Source of the DNA: an uncultured Romboutsia sp.
Lineage (GTDB): Bacteria > Bacillota > Clostridia > Peptostreptococcales > Peptostreptococcaceae
Direction: 5' to 3'
Assembly: GCA_937907205.1 (NCBI GenBank)
Contig: CALESE010000122.1
Span: 1-23,337 of the forward strand
Length of the DNA stretch: 23,337 nt
Positions 1-6,336 of the stretch are shown piece after piece. Both the position numbers and the translations under genes were made by a program. Numbering within the stretch: the stretch's first letter is position 1; each line of letters begins with the position of its first letter. Below the pieces are notes generated by a model, which did no database searches, had not been told where the DNA came from, and was given only the letters and a program-made list of their open reading frames with translations.

Positions 1-52
1 ATTCATAGGTTATCCACAATATTTTTCATAATATAATTTCCTTGTACGTAAA

Positions 53-84
53 AAAAGTGTTAGCCGCTTAGCACTAACACTTTT
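53..84 (-). terminator. Rho-independent terminator of the first small Cys-rich protein gene
   Basis: An 11-bp perfect stem (53-63 with 74-84) encloses a 10-nt loop. On the minus strand it is followed by a run of T. It lies 10 nt past the stop codon of the gene at 94-282, so it ends that transcript. Confidence 0.85.
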
Positions 85-93
85 GATTATTAT

Positions 94-282
94 CTAACAA
101 CATCCATCATCAAATAATCCACCACAAGAACAAGTTATTAATAGTAATATTAAAAATGGTATCCAAGCCATTATGTCTATATCTACCCAAGTGTCACCAA
201 ATGCTAAGAATAGGAAGAATAATACTATTATCCACCATGCTCCATTGAAGCATCCATCTGAGCCAAAAAATCTATCTAACAT
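94..282 (-). CDS. Small two-helix Cys/Asp-rich membrane protein, paralog 1
   Basis: A 62-residue protein with no assigned function. It has a short N-terminal segment (MLDRFFGSDG), a first membrane helix at about residues 15-29, an acidic loop with Trp (DTWVDIDIMAW), a second helix at about 40-50, and a tail with four Cys ending in GCC. It starts at ATG, 8 nt after AGGAGG. It is closely related to the genes at 417-593 and 757-975, sharing the AWWIIVLFFLFLAF and WIPFLI..LLI segments, so this is a family that duplicated in place. A SigK-like promoter lies about 90 nt upstream and a terminator follows. Clostridial annotations sometimes give such Cys-rich hydrophobic peptides chorion-like or coat-like names. 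The spore-envelope role is inference from promoter type and composition only. Confidence 0.85.
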   Translation of the reverse strand: MLDRFFGSDGCFNGAWWIIVLFFLFLAFGDTWVDIDIMAWIPFLILLLITCSCGGLFDDGCC

Positions 283-371
283 AATAAAACCCTCCTAAGA
301 ATTTAAAATTTTTGTTAATATATGAAACTATATAATTAACTATCTTATATTAGTTAATCATTTTCATAATA

Positions 372-398
372 CATAATATGAATTTACTTTAGTTTTGT
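372..398 (-). promoter_or_regulatory. SigK-like promoter of small protein gene 1
   Basis: On the minus strand an AC (inside GTAAC) is followed after 16 nt by CATATTATG. This fits the SigK pattern AC-N16/17-CATAnnnTA except for the last base. The same GTAAC and CATA blocks occur ahead of the paralogs at 1127-1339 and 1489-1692, which argues against chance. The leader to the start codon is long, about 85 nt. Confidence 0.5.
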
Positions 399-416
399 TA
401 CAAGTTTCTAAAAGTA

Positions 417-593
417 TTAATCCCAAATTCCACATCCACAAAGTATTAATAATACTATTAAGAATGGTATCCAAGCCATTAAATCAAAGTCTGCCCAACA
501 ATCTCCAAATGCTAAGAATAAGAAGAATAATACTATTATCCACCATGCTCCTGCTCCAAAGAATCCATCTTCACCAAATATTCTATCTAACAT
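417..593 (-). CDS. Small two-helix Cys/Asp-rich membrane protein, paralog 2
   Basis: A 58-residue paralog of the gene at 94-282, with the same order: LDRIFG head, helix at about 15-27, acidic DCWADFDLMAW loop, second helix, and a short CGCGIWD tail. An in-frame TTG nine bases upstream (600-602) would abut the AGGGGG ribosome site. The ATG at 591-593 sits 9 nt from that site and matches the MLDR start of paralog 1, so it is the better start. The ribosome site is G-rich rather than AGGAGG. No terminator hairpin follows, so transcription may run on into paralog 1. A 47-nt stretch inside the gene is almost identical to paralog 1. Confidence 0.82.
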   Translation of the reverse strand: MLDRIFGEDGFFGAGAWWIIVLFFLFLAFGDCWADFDLMAWIPFLIVLLILCGCGIWD

Positions 594-643
594 TATTGAC
601 AACCCCCTGTTGATTATAATTATTAGAGCTTTTGCTCTTAATC

Positions 644-652
644 TATACTATG
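644..652 (-). promoter_or_regulatory. CATAGTATA, SigK-like -10 element ahead of paralog 2
   Basis: The minus strand reads CATAGTATA, a full match to the SigK -10 pattern CATAnnnTA and identical to the element ahead of paralog 3. No AC is found 16 or 17 nt upstream, so only half of the promoter is recognisable. It lies about 50 nt before the start codon. Confidence 0.35.
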
Positions 653-725
653 CATTAGATATATATTTTGATATATTTTTATTTTAAATTTTCATATTAA
701 TATATAATATTTAAATTCAAAATAA

Positions 726-749
726 AAAAGAGTACATATGTACTCTTTT
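726..749 (-). terminator. Palindromic terminator of paralog 3
   Basis: The 10-bp arms at 726-735 and 740-749 form a perfect palindrome centred on ATAT. A T-rich run follows on the minus strand. It lies 7 nt past the stop codon of the gene at 757-975. Confidence 0.8.
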
Positions 750-756
750 ATTTTAA

Positions 757-975
757 TTAGCATCCACAATCAAAATTATTATCTAAACATCCACAATCAT
801 CATCCATTCCACAAGAACAAACAATTAGTAGTAATATTAAAAATGGTATCCAATCTGTTATACAAATTTCACTCCAACATTCTTGGAACGCTAGGAATAA
901 GAAGAATAATATTATTATCCACCATGCACTTGCTCCATCAACACAATCAAATATTCTACTTAATTTAGTACTCAT
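757..975 (-). CDS. Small two-helix Cys-rich membrane protein, paralog 3
   Basis: A 72-residue paralog with the richest Cys content of the first three: a Cys in the head (FDCVDG), two in the loop (ECWSEIC), and a long tail CSCGMDDDCGCLDNNFDCGC. The two hydrophobic segments (about 18-30 and 45-52) match paralogs 1 and 2. It starts at ATG, 7 nt after AGGAGG. It has its own SigK-like promoter and its own terminator, so it is probably monocistronic. The Asp/Cys tail could bind metal or form disulfide cross-links; that is inference from composition. Confidence 0.85.
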   Translation of the reverse strand: MSTKLSRIFDCVDGASAWWIIILFFLFLAFQECWSEICITDWIPFLILLLIVCSCGMDDDCGCLDNNFDCGC

Positions 976-1044
976 AAAAGTCCCTCCTATTTGGAAAATT
1001 AATCATTTATGTAAGTACTTAGATGATTTTTTATTTTACAATAC

Positions 1045-1071
1045 TATACTATGTAAATTTTTTTAAAGTGT
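1045..1071 (-). promoter_or_regulatory. SigK-like promoter of paralog 3
   Basis: The minus strand shows AC (in TTAACAC), then 16 nt, then CATAGTATA. This matches the published SigK consensus AC-N16/17-CATAnnnTA at every defined position and is the best example in the window. The -10 lies about 70 nt upstream of the start codon. Confidence 0.6.
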
Positions 1072-1096
1072 TAATATTTTTATAAAAAAATTTAAA

Positions 1097-1120
1097 AAGG
1101 AGCTTTTAAAATAGCTCCTT
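1097..1120 (-). terminator. Terminator of paralog 4
   Basis: An 8-bp GC-containing stem (1097-1104 with 1113-1120, AAGGAGCT arms) has an 8-nt loop and is followed by a T run on the minus strand. It lies just past the stop codon of the gene at 1127-1339. Confidence 0.85.
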
Positions 1121-1126
1121 ATGTTA

Positions 1127-1339
1127 TTAACAGCATCCTCCACCAAAGTCAAAGTTAGTTAAAAGTAAAACTAATAATACTATCCATATTATTGCATTAT
1201 CTTCACAGAATATCCATTCTAGTAAATCATCACCTAATAAAAGTATAGCTGCAATGATTAGTAATATTATTATACCAAATCCTCCACCAAATCCATTACA
1301 TCCACCAAAGAAACGTTGTAATCCTTCTTGTTCTGACAT
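1127..1339 (-). CDS. Small two-helix Gly/Cys-rich membrane protein, paralog 4
   Basis: A 70-residue member of the second subgroup (with the genes at 1489-1692 and 2575-2790). The head is LQRFFGGCNGFGGGFG, the first helix lies at about 22-35, the loop is acidic (GDDLLEWIFCEDN), the second helix lies at about 49-60, and the tail is NFDFGGGCC. Head and tail have the same plan as paralogs 1-3, but the loop sequence differs. It starts at ATG after an unusually G-rich site (GAAGGGGG). It has its own SigK-like promoter and terminator. Function unknown. Confidence 0.85.
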   Translation of the reverse strand: MSEQEGLQRFFGGCNGFGGGFGIIILLIIAAILLLGDDLLEWIFCEDNAIIWIVLLVLLLTNFDFGGGCC

Positions 1340-1393
1340 TTTTATGCCCCCTTCTTTATTTATAGATAATAATTTTTAATTATCTATTTAATA

Positions 1394-1421
1394 AATATTA
1401 TGAATTTACAATATAATTTGT
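1394..1421 (-). promoter_or_regulatory. SigK-like promoter of paralog 4
   Basis: On the minus strand AC (in GTAACAAA) is followed after 17 nt by CATAATATT, one base from CATAnnnTA. The stretch GTAAATTCATA is shared with the promoter ahead of paralog 1. Confidence 0.5.
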
Positions 1422-1462
1422 TACATAATATTACATTTTATTTTTCTTTTTTTACAATAAAA

Positions 1463-1484
1463 AAAGAAATCAAAAGATTTCTTT
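1463..1484 (-). terminator. Terminator of paralog 5
   Basis: A 9-bp stem (1463-1471 with 1476-1484) has a 4-nt loop and is followed on the minus strand by a long T run. It ends 4 nt short of the stop codon of the gene at 1489-1692. Confidence 0.85.
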
Positions 1485-1488
1485 AAGC

Positions 1489-1692
1489 CTAATAGCAACT
1501 ATCATCAAAATTAAATAATAAAAGTATAACTAATATAATCCACACCCATATATTATCATCCTCTAAAAAGTTATCTAATATATCTGTACATAAAACTATA
1601 AATACTAATGATATTATTATTAGTGCCTTACCATTAAAAAGACCTTCATCACCTCCTAAAAAACGGGATATTGTATCTTCTAATTTTGCCAT
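1489..1692 (-). CDS. Small two-helix acidic membrane protein, paralog 5
   Basis: A 67-residue paralog with head ISRFLGGDEGLFNG, helix at about 22-35, loop DILDNFLEDDN, second helix at about 47-59, and a short tail NFDDSCY. It has only two Cys. It starts at ATG after a site with six consecutive G (GAGGGGGGAAGG at 1695-1706), which departs strongly from AGGAGG and is complementary over 8 nt to the C-rich patches of the candidate small RNAs at 9414-9623. It has its own SigK-like promoter and terminator. Function unknown. Confidence 0.82.
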   Translation of the reverse strand: MAKLEDTISRFLGGDEGLFNGKALIIISLVFIVLCTDILDNFLEDDNIWVWIILVILLLFNFDDSCY

Positions 1693-1698
1693 AACCTT

Positions 1699-1704
1699 CC
1701 CCCC
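1699..1704 (-). promoter_or_regulatory. Unusual six-G ribosome binding site of paralog 5
   Basis: The mRNA reads GAGGGGGGAAGG just before the ATG. Pairing with 16S rRNA is possible through several registers. The core AGGGGGGA is an exact complement of UCCCCCCU, found in both candidate small RNAs near 9.5 kb. Confidence 0.5.
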
Positions 1705-1729
1705 TCAAACTTTTACGATATCCTTGTTT

Positions 1730-1757
1730 AAATATATGTATTATAAAAAAAATAAGT
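1730..1757 (-). promoter_or_regulatory. SigK-like promoter of paralog 5
   Basis: On the minus strand AC (in GTAAC) is followed after 17 nt by CATATATTT, which fits CATAnnnT. The -35 bases overlap the stop codon of the upstream gene at 1757-2158. Confidence 0.45.
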
Positions 1758-2158
1758 TACCCAATTAAATTCCTACTAGTCAACCTTTCTAATTCTTTAT
1801 CACACAAAGCATTATATTTATTTACATCTTCTAGGTGTTTATCTTTATTTTTATATTCTGATATAGTTTTTATTAAACTATCTATAGATTTTATCTTATA
1901 TAATTTATAATCATTTATTAAAAATGTTGTTTTAGTATTTTCCATTCCCTTTTTTAGTGTTATAAGCCTTGATATGTATTCATCTTTTTTATCCATTACA
2001 TATCCTTCTTTTTTTGATATATCTTCTAGTATAATATTTGTTTCTACTACATAATCTTTAATATTTTGTATATCCAAAGTTACTGAATTATAATACAAAT
2101 TCATTACTAGCACAACAAATACCCCTATTGATGTTATTAATATTCCTATGTATTTCAT
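1757..2158 (-). CDS. Membrane-anchored protein of unknown function (133 aa)
   Basis: I do not recognise this protein. Residues 3-21 form one hydrophobic helix after MKY, a signal anchor with no obvious cleavage site. The remaining roughly 110 residues are hydrophilic, Lys/Asp/Glu/Asn-rich and predicted mainly helical, possibly a coiled coil that would face outside. There is a single Cys near the C-terminus. It starts at ATG after AGGAGG (2167-2172). It is not related to the small Cys-rich proteins on either side. No terminator is visible behind it, and its end carries the -35 bases of the next promoter, so read-through into paralog 5 is possible. Confidence 0.75.
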   Translation of the reverse strand: MKYIGILITSIGVFVVLVMNLYYNSVTLDIQNIKDYVVETNIILEDISKKEGYVMDKKDEYISRLITLKKGMENTKTTFLINDYKLYKIKSIDSLIKTISEYKNKDKHLEDVNKYNALCDKELERLTSRNLIG

Positions 2159-2306
2159 AATATTTTCCTCCTATGTTTAAATTTCTATATTAATTTATAT
2201 TCTTTTCATTAAAATTTATTACTTTTTTATTGAATGTATATTGAAATTTATTACATATTATATTAAACTACAATTAAAATTAATCAACTGTCTTAGGAGG
2301 TTTAAA

Positions 2307-2534
2307 ATGTTTGAAAAAATAAAAGAAATAATAGCAGAACAATTGGGAATAGATGATGCTGATACTATAACTTTAGAAACTTCTTTAATAGAAGATCTAG
2401 AGGCTGACTCTTTAGATGCAGTTGAAGTAATAATGGCTCTTGAAGATGAGTTCGGTATTGAAATCCCAGATGAAGAAGCTGAAAACTTTAAAACTATAGG
2501 TGATATATGTAAGTTTATAGATGAAAATAAATAA
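2307..2534 (+). CDS. acpP: Acyl carrier protein
   Basis: A 75-residue acidic carrier protein. Ser35 in the EADSLD motif is the 4'-phosphopantetheine attachment site, followed by the usual helix II VEVIMALEDEFGIEIPDE. The carrier holds growing acyl chains for fatty-acid synthesis in the cytoplasm. The start chosen is the ATG at 2307, 6 nt after AGGAGG; an upstream in-frame start would add a non-family extension and has no ribosome site. It stands alone, not in the usual plsX-fabD-fabG-acpP-rnc order, between genes for small membrane proteins on the other strand. It may therefore be a second, specialised carrier, or the only one in a rearranged genome; the window cannot tell. A TTGAAA at 2241 is a possible -35, but no clear -10 follows. 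Confidence 0.95.
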   Translation: MFEKIKEIIAEQLGIDDADTITLETSLIEDLEADSLDAVEVIMALEDEFGIEIPDEEAENFKTIGDICKFIDENK

Positions 2535-2540
2535 TAAAAA

Positions 2541-2571
2541 AATAATACATAGCTAAAAGCTATGTATTATT
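2541..2571. terminator. Bidirectional terminator between acpP and paralog 6
   Basis: A 14-bp perfect stem (2541-2554 with 2558-2571) with a 3-nt loop is flanked by A-run and T-run on both sides, so it can end transcripts from either direction. It serves acpP (+) and the convergent small protein gene (-), whose stop codon at 2575-2577 lies in the T run. Confidence 0.9.
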
Positions 2572-2574
2572 TTT

Positions 2575-2790
2575 TTAACAACAACAATCATTATTATTTT
2601 GATTTAACATAAATAATAAAAATACTATAAGTATAATCCATACTAATGAATTATTTTGTTCTAAAAAGCAACCTATATCTCCATTACTTGCTAATAATAA
2701 AACAACTGCTCCTATTATTAAAAAAAATATAATCGGGTTATCTCCAAATCCAAAATCAATACCTCTAAAAAAATCACTAATTTGATCCAT
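2575..2790 (-). CDS. Small two-helix Cys-rich membrane protein, paralog 6
   Basis: A 71-residue outlying member of the second subgroup. The head is ISDFFRGIDFGFGDN, the first helix lies at about 20-34, the loop SNGDIGCFLEQNN has one Cys, the second helix lies at about 50-62, and the tail NQNNNDCCC ends in three Cys. It starts at ATG after a G-rich AAGGGGG site. The SLVWIILIVFLLF helix matches the corresponding helix of paralogs 4 and 5. It is separated from the tandem array by the 133-residue protein gene and acpP. No clear SigK-like promoter is seen ahead of it. Confidence 0.8.
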   Translation of the reverse strand: MDQISDFFRGIDFGFGDNPIIFFLIIGAVVLLLASNGDIGCFLEQNNSLVWIILIVFLLFMLNQNNNDCCC

Positions 2791-2906
2791 ATACTATCCC
2801 CCTTATATGTAACAAATTTAAAAGTATTTTTATTTATAGATATGAATATATTATTTTTTTATTGCAAGTCCCCTAAAAATAGTATTAAAACATTTAAATT
2901 TTCATA

Positions 2907-3911
2907 TTATTTTTCTTCATAGAATTTTACATTTTTAATAGTTATATCTATACTTCCATCTGGATTTTGTTTTACACTATATTTCATAGGATCTTCAAAA
3001 TCATCTAAATTTCCTTTTATATCAAATCCACTATCAGTTTTTATATTTCTTTTTTTAAGTTTTTTTTCAATCCATTTTTTATCTATACTAAATCCTTCTT
3101 CTAATCCTTTATCTTCCATATGTTCTTTAAAGCTTGATTTTAAATCATCATCTTTAATAGAATTTTCTACAAAATCATGAATATCAATTTCTTCTTTTTC
3201 TTTTAGTGTATAATTTAATATACTTCTTACATCTTCAGCCTGTTTTATATCATTACTTAAAACATTTGTTATCCATGTTTCTGCTGAATTTTTAAATGTC
3301 TTTGTTTTATATTTATCATCTTCAATTTTTTCTGCATTTAAAAATTCACCTATAAATTTTGAATTAGTTTCTTCTTTTTCAGAATCTTTATCTAAAAGTC
3401 TTAAATGGTATTCATCATTTATTCCACTTGCCCCTATTATTGCACATTGCTTTTGTCTACCTGTCTCTGGTATACCTATTTCATTAGCAACCATTTGTAT
3501 ATTAAATTTATCATCTATAAACTCTATAGAATGAGTATAAAGTTTTTTGTAATCTAACTTTAATATGGCAACATATTTTTCATCTTTTACAGTATATAAA
3601 CATACTGCTAAATCACAAGATTCAATTTCTGAATTTATTTTCATAACATCAAATAAATATGCTGCTATTTCTTTAGAATTTTCTAAAAATCTATTTTCAT
3701 CATATATTATTTGTTCACAACAATTTTTTATTATATTATTATTATAATCTCTAAATACACCTTTTCTTAAATCATCATCTTTAGTAACTCTTCTTATAAC
3801 TTTTTGAAAAAACTTATCTACTTCAGGATTTATCTTTCCTTCATAATCATTTAATATAGGTACTTCACTATTTTTATCTAATACGTGTACTATAAACTTA
3901 TGTATTATCAT
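2907..3911 (-). CDS. Nucleoid-associated protein, NA37/YejK-like family
   Basis: A 334-residue protein resembling the NA37 (NdpA/YejK) family, DNA-associated proteins first found bound to the nucleoid in gammaproteobacteria. Support: the start MIIHKFIVHVLDK, the ILNDYEG..INPEVDKFFQKVIRRV block near 20-42, a middle part with CDLAVCLYTVKDEKYVAILKLDYKK (about 98-122), and a long charged C-terminal half; length is about that of the family (near 335). It starts at ATG after GAGGTGAG. It is 24 nt downstream of the pseudouridine synthase gene on the same strand and probably co-transcribed. The molecular role in Firmicutes is not defined. Confidence 0.75.
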   Translation of the reverse strand: MIIHKFIVHVLDKNSEVPILNDYEGKINPEVDKFFQKVIRRVTKDDDLRKGVFRDYNNNIIKNCCEQIIYDENRFLENSKEIAAYLFDVMKINSEIESCDLAVCLYTVKDEKYVAILKLDYKKLYTHSIEFIDDKFNIQMVANEIGIPETGRQKQCAIIGASGINDEYHLRLLDKDSEKEETNSKFIGEFLNAEKIEDDKYKTKTFKNSAETWITNVLSNDIKQAEDVRSILNYTLKEKEEIDIHDFVENSIKDDDLKSSFKEHMEDKGLEEGFSIDKKWIEKKLKKRNIKTDSGFDIKGNLDDFEDPMKYSVKQNPDGSIDITIKNVKFYEEK

Positions 3912-3935
3912 AATATTCTCACCTCTATGTATTTT

Positions 3936-4844
3936 TTATCTTAATTTTTCTATTAAGTTTTTAATATCCTTTGGTAACTCAGCTTCAAAACTTAACTTTT
4001 CTTTAGTTCTAGGTTGTTCAAAATCTAATTTATAAGCATGAAGAGCTTGTCTATTTATAAGTTCTTCATTTACATACCCATAAAGTTCATCTCCAATTAT
4101 ACCATGCCCTATGTAATTCATATGAACTCTTATTTGATGAGTTCTTCCTGTTTCAAGCTTTACTTGTAATACAGTTGCATCCTTTAGTCTTTCAATTACT
4201 TTATAATGAGTTATAGACTCTTGCCCTCTATCATCAACAACTCTTTTAATACTATCTTCTGTTGGTCTATATATTGGTTGGTTTATAGTTCCTTTGTCAT
4301 TAGTTACTATTCCATGTACTACAGTAATATAACTTTTCTCAACTTTATCATTGCTCATATCTTGAGATAGTGTATGATGGGCATAGGCATTCTTTGCAAC
4401 TATTACAAGACCAGATGTATTCATATCTAATCTATTTACAAATCTAACTTTTACCTTTTCATCATTTTTTATTATATAATCTGTAATTCCATTTGCAATT
4501 GTATTATTATAGTGGCTCTTAGTTGGGTGTACTACCATAAATGGAGGCTTATTTACCATTATTATATCAAAATCATCGTAAATAATATCTAAATTTAAGT
4601 CTTGAGCTTCAAAGTTTGCCCTATCCTCGTCTATTTTAACTTCTATTAAATCTCCTTTTTTAACTTTAGCGCTAGGCTTTTTAAATTCTCCATTAACTAA
4701 TACACTTTGTTCTCTCTTCATTTTAGATAAAGATCTTACTGAAAAATTTAATTTATCTAATAAAACTTCTTTTAATATCATATCTTCATCATTTGTATAT
4801 GATATTAGATTGTACTTTTGATTTTCTTTTTTAAACAAAATCAC
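3936..4844 (-). CDS. RluA-family 23S rRNA pseudouridine synthase
   Basis: A 302-residue enzyme that converts specific uridines in RNA to pseudouridine. An S4-like RNA-binding domain covers about residues 30-75 (VRSLSKMKREQSVLVNGE). The catalytic domain follows, with the motif RFVNRLDMNTSGLV; Asp140 is the catalytic residue expected for the RluA/RluD type. The TGRTHQIRVHM block near 230 is the second family signature. The start is GTG at 4842-4844 after AGGAAG. Whether its target is that of RluD, RluC or another member cannot be told from sequence. The NA37-like gene follows after 24 nt. Confidence 0.93.
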   Translation of the reverse strand: MILFKKENQKYNLISYTNDEDMILKEVLLDKLNFSVRSLSKMKREQSVLVNGEFKKPSAKVKKGDLIEVKIDEDRANFEAQDLNLDIIYDDFDIIMVNKPPFMVVHPTKSHYNNTIANGITDYIIKNDEKVKVRFVNRLDMNTSGLVIVAKNAYAHHTLSQDMSNDKVEKSYITVVHGIVTNDKGTINQPIYRPTEDSIKRVVDDRGQESITHYKVIERLKDATVLQVKLETGRTHQIRVHMNYIGHGIIGDELYGYVNEELINRQALHAYKLDFEQPRTKEKLSFEAELPKDIKNLIEKLR

Positions 4845-4923
4845 ACCTACTTCCTTTTTATAATAACATTATATATTCTATACTATTTTTATATAATAGA
4901 TAAGATATTTTTAGTTAAATATA

Positions 4924-4957
4924 AAATAACATCATACATAGTTGCATGATGTTATTT
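4924..4957 (-). terminator. Terminator of the MFS transporter gene
   Basis: A 12-bp perfect stem (4924-4935 with 4946-4957) with a 10-nt loop is followed on the minus strand by TTTTATATTT. It lies just past the transporter stop codon and separates it from the pseudouridine synthase operon. Confidence 0.8.
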
Positions 4958-4970
4958 ATTAATTTATTTG

Positions 4971-6152
4971 TTATTTACCATTATAATATTGTTCATATAA
5001 TCTCTTATTAGATAATAACAGTAATAAAAATGCAAATAAGCAACATATACCACCTAAAATAAAATGCAATTTATTTCCATAATCAAATATAAATCCAGAT
5101 ACTAATGATCCAGTTACCATACCTATAGCTTTAAATGATCCTTGAACACCCATAACTTCTCCATAATTATTTTTTGCAAGTTTTGATACTATACTTTGTT
5201 GCATTGGTGTAACTAGAGCACTTGATGCTATAAATATTATCAAGAAAACTAAAGATAATAGTATATTTTTACTCAAACTCGCCATTGTAATAGATGTCCC
5301 TGCTATAAATAGTGATATAATAATACTTTTATTTTCATTAAACTTTTTTCCAAGGTATGGATTTACAAATACATTCATTATTAATGCTACAACACCTGCA
5401 ACTGCCATTACAATACCATTAACTGTTGTCGGCATATTAAGAACTGATTCTACATAGTAATTTATCGTTGAATTGTATGATGTAGTAGCTATTGTTATTA
5501 ATGTCATAACTATCATCATAATTCCAACACTTGATTTTAAATTTATTGATTTGTTGTTTAATTTTAGATGATCTAAATATAACTTAATCTTTTCATCTTT
5601 ACCTTTTATAGTTTCATCTATCATAAAATATATTACTACTGATACTATAATAGAAAATATAAATTGACTTATAAATGTATATTTATAACCAAATGATCCT
5701 ATACTTCCTCCTAGTAATGCTCCCGTAGAACTAGCAATAGAACCTGTTGCAGTATGATATGCAAGATACTTTACCCTTTCTTCTTTACTAGAAACATCAC
5801 TTATATAAGCAGTTGCAACTGTAATAAATCCTACAGACATACCTCCACCTAATATCCTAAATAATAAAATTGTACCTGTGGTTTCTGATAACCCAAACCC
5901 TATTTGACTTAATCCATAACCTAATACTCCTATTATTAAAAATATTTTTCTTCCTTTTGTGTCTGACATCTTTCCCCAAATTGGAGACATTACAAATTGA
6001 GCTACTGCCATAGTTGAATAAAGTACTCCAAACATATATGTCGGAAGTGACAATGTATTTATAAGTGTTGGAGTAACTGGGTGTGCCATATTAAATGTTG
6101 TCATTGTTATAAAGTTTATAAATAATATCTTTTTTAATTTATTTTTGTCCAT
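4971..6152 (-). CDS. Major facilitator superfamily transporter, probable drug exporter
   Basis: A 393-residue polytopic membrane protein with about 12 hydrophobic segments, the usual size for the family. The loop after helix 2 carries the MFS motif A, GKMSDTKGRK (60-69). Helix 5 has a Gly-rich stretch (STGALLGGSIGSFGY) like motif C of the proton-driven antiporters, which points to export of a drug or metabolite. The substrate is not predictable. It starts at ATG after GAGGG. A TATAAT -10 lies at 6185-6190 on the minus strand. It is monocistronic, with its own terminator. Confidence 0.88.
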   Translation of the reverse strand: MDKNKLKKILFINFITMTTFNMAHPVTPTLINTLSLPTYMFGVLYSTMAVAQFVMSPIWGKMSDTKGRKIFLIIGVLGYGLSQIGFGLSETTGTILLFRILGGGMSVGFITVATAYISDVSSKEERVKYLAYHTATGSIASSTGALLGGSIGSFGYKYTFISQFIFSIIVSVVIYFMIDETIKGKDEKIKLYLDHLKLNNKSINLKSSVGIMMIVMTLITIATTSYNSTINYYVESVLNMPTTVNGIVMAVAGVVALIMNVFVNPYLGKKFNENKSIIISLFIAGTSITMASLSKNILLSLVFLIIFIASSALVTPMQQSIVSKLAKNNYGEVMGVQGSFKAIGMVTGSLVSGFIFDYGNKLHFILGGICCLFAFLLLLLSNKRLYEQYYNGK

Positions 6153-6184
6153 AATATCCCTCTATATTGCAATATTTTGTATAC

Positions 6185-6190
6185 ATTATA
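6185..6190 (-). promoter_or_regulatory. -10 element of the MFS transporter gene
   Basis: TATAAT on the minus strand lies 32 nt before the ATG. No good -35 hexamer is found at 16-18 nt, so this is a partial assignment. Confidence 0.4.
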
Positions 6191-6304
6191 TAATACCCTA
6201 TTAAAGAAAACTATATCATATTAGATACTAGTTTTTAATGTATCCATCATATACTTTTAAAAATATTGTTATTATTTTAATTAGCTTATAGAATAATAAA
6301 TTTA

Positions 6305-6313
6305 TGATATAAT
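6305..6313 (+). promoter_or_regulatory. Extended -10 promoter of the nadK operon
   Basis: TGATATAAT, a perfect extended -10 element, lies 23 nt before the NAD kinase start codon. The -35 region is weak (CTTATA at 6285-6290), as expected when an extended -10 is present. Confidence 0.7.
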
Positions 6314-6336
6314 ACAAAATATAAAGAGGTGGAAAA

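Noticed and set aside
10..18. A perfect DnaA box, TTATCCACA.
   Set aside because: Only one copy was noticed, with no cluster and no dnaA or dnaN gene nearby. One chance match in an AT-rich window of this size is plausible.
594..602. A TTG start for paralog 2.
   Set aside because: It directly abuts the ribosome site, and the downstream ATG gives proper spacing and matches the start of paralog 1.
395..968. Plus-strand open frames at 395-613 and 738-968 with similar proteins.
   Set aside because: They are antisense to the small Cys-rich genes. Their mutual similarity comes from the paralogy of the real genes, and they lack ribosome sites.
94..1692. Repeated blocks that could suggest a CRISPR or tandem-repeat array.
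   Set aside because: The repeats are coding paralogs of gene length with diverging sequence, not short repeats with regular spacers.
2241..2306. An N-terminal extension of the acyl carrier protein from an upstream start.
   Set aside because: AGGAGG sits 6 nt before the ATG at 2307, the extension has no ribosome site, and carrier proteins of this family begin at MFEKIKEI.
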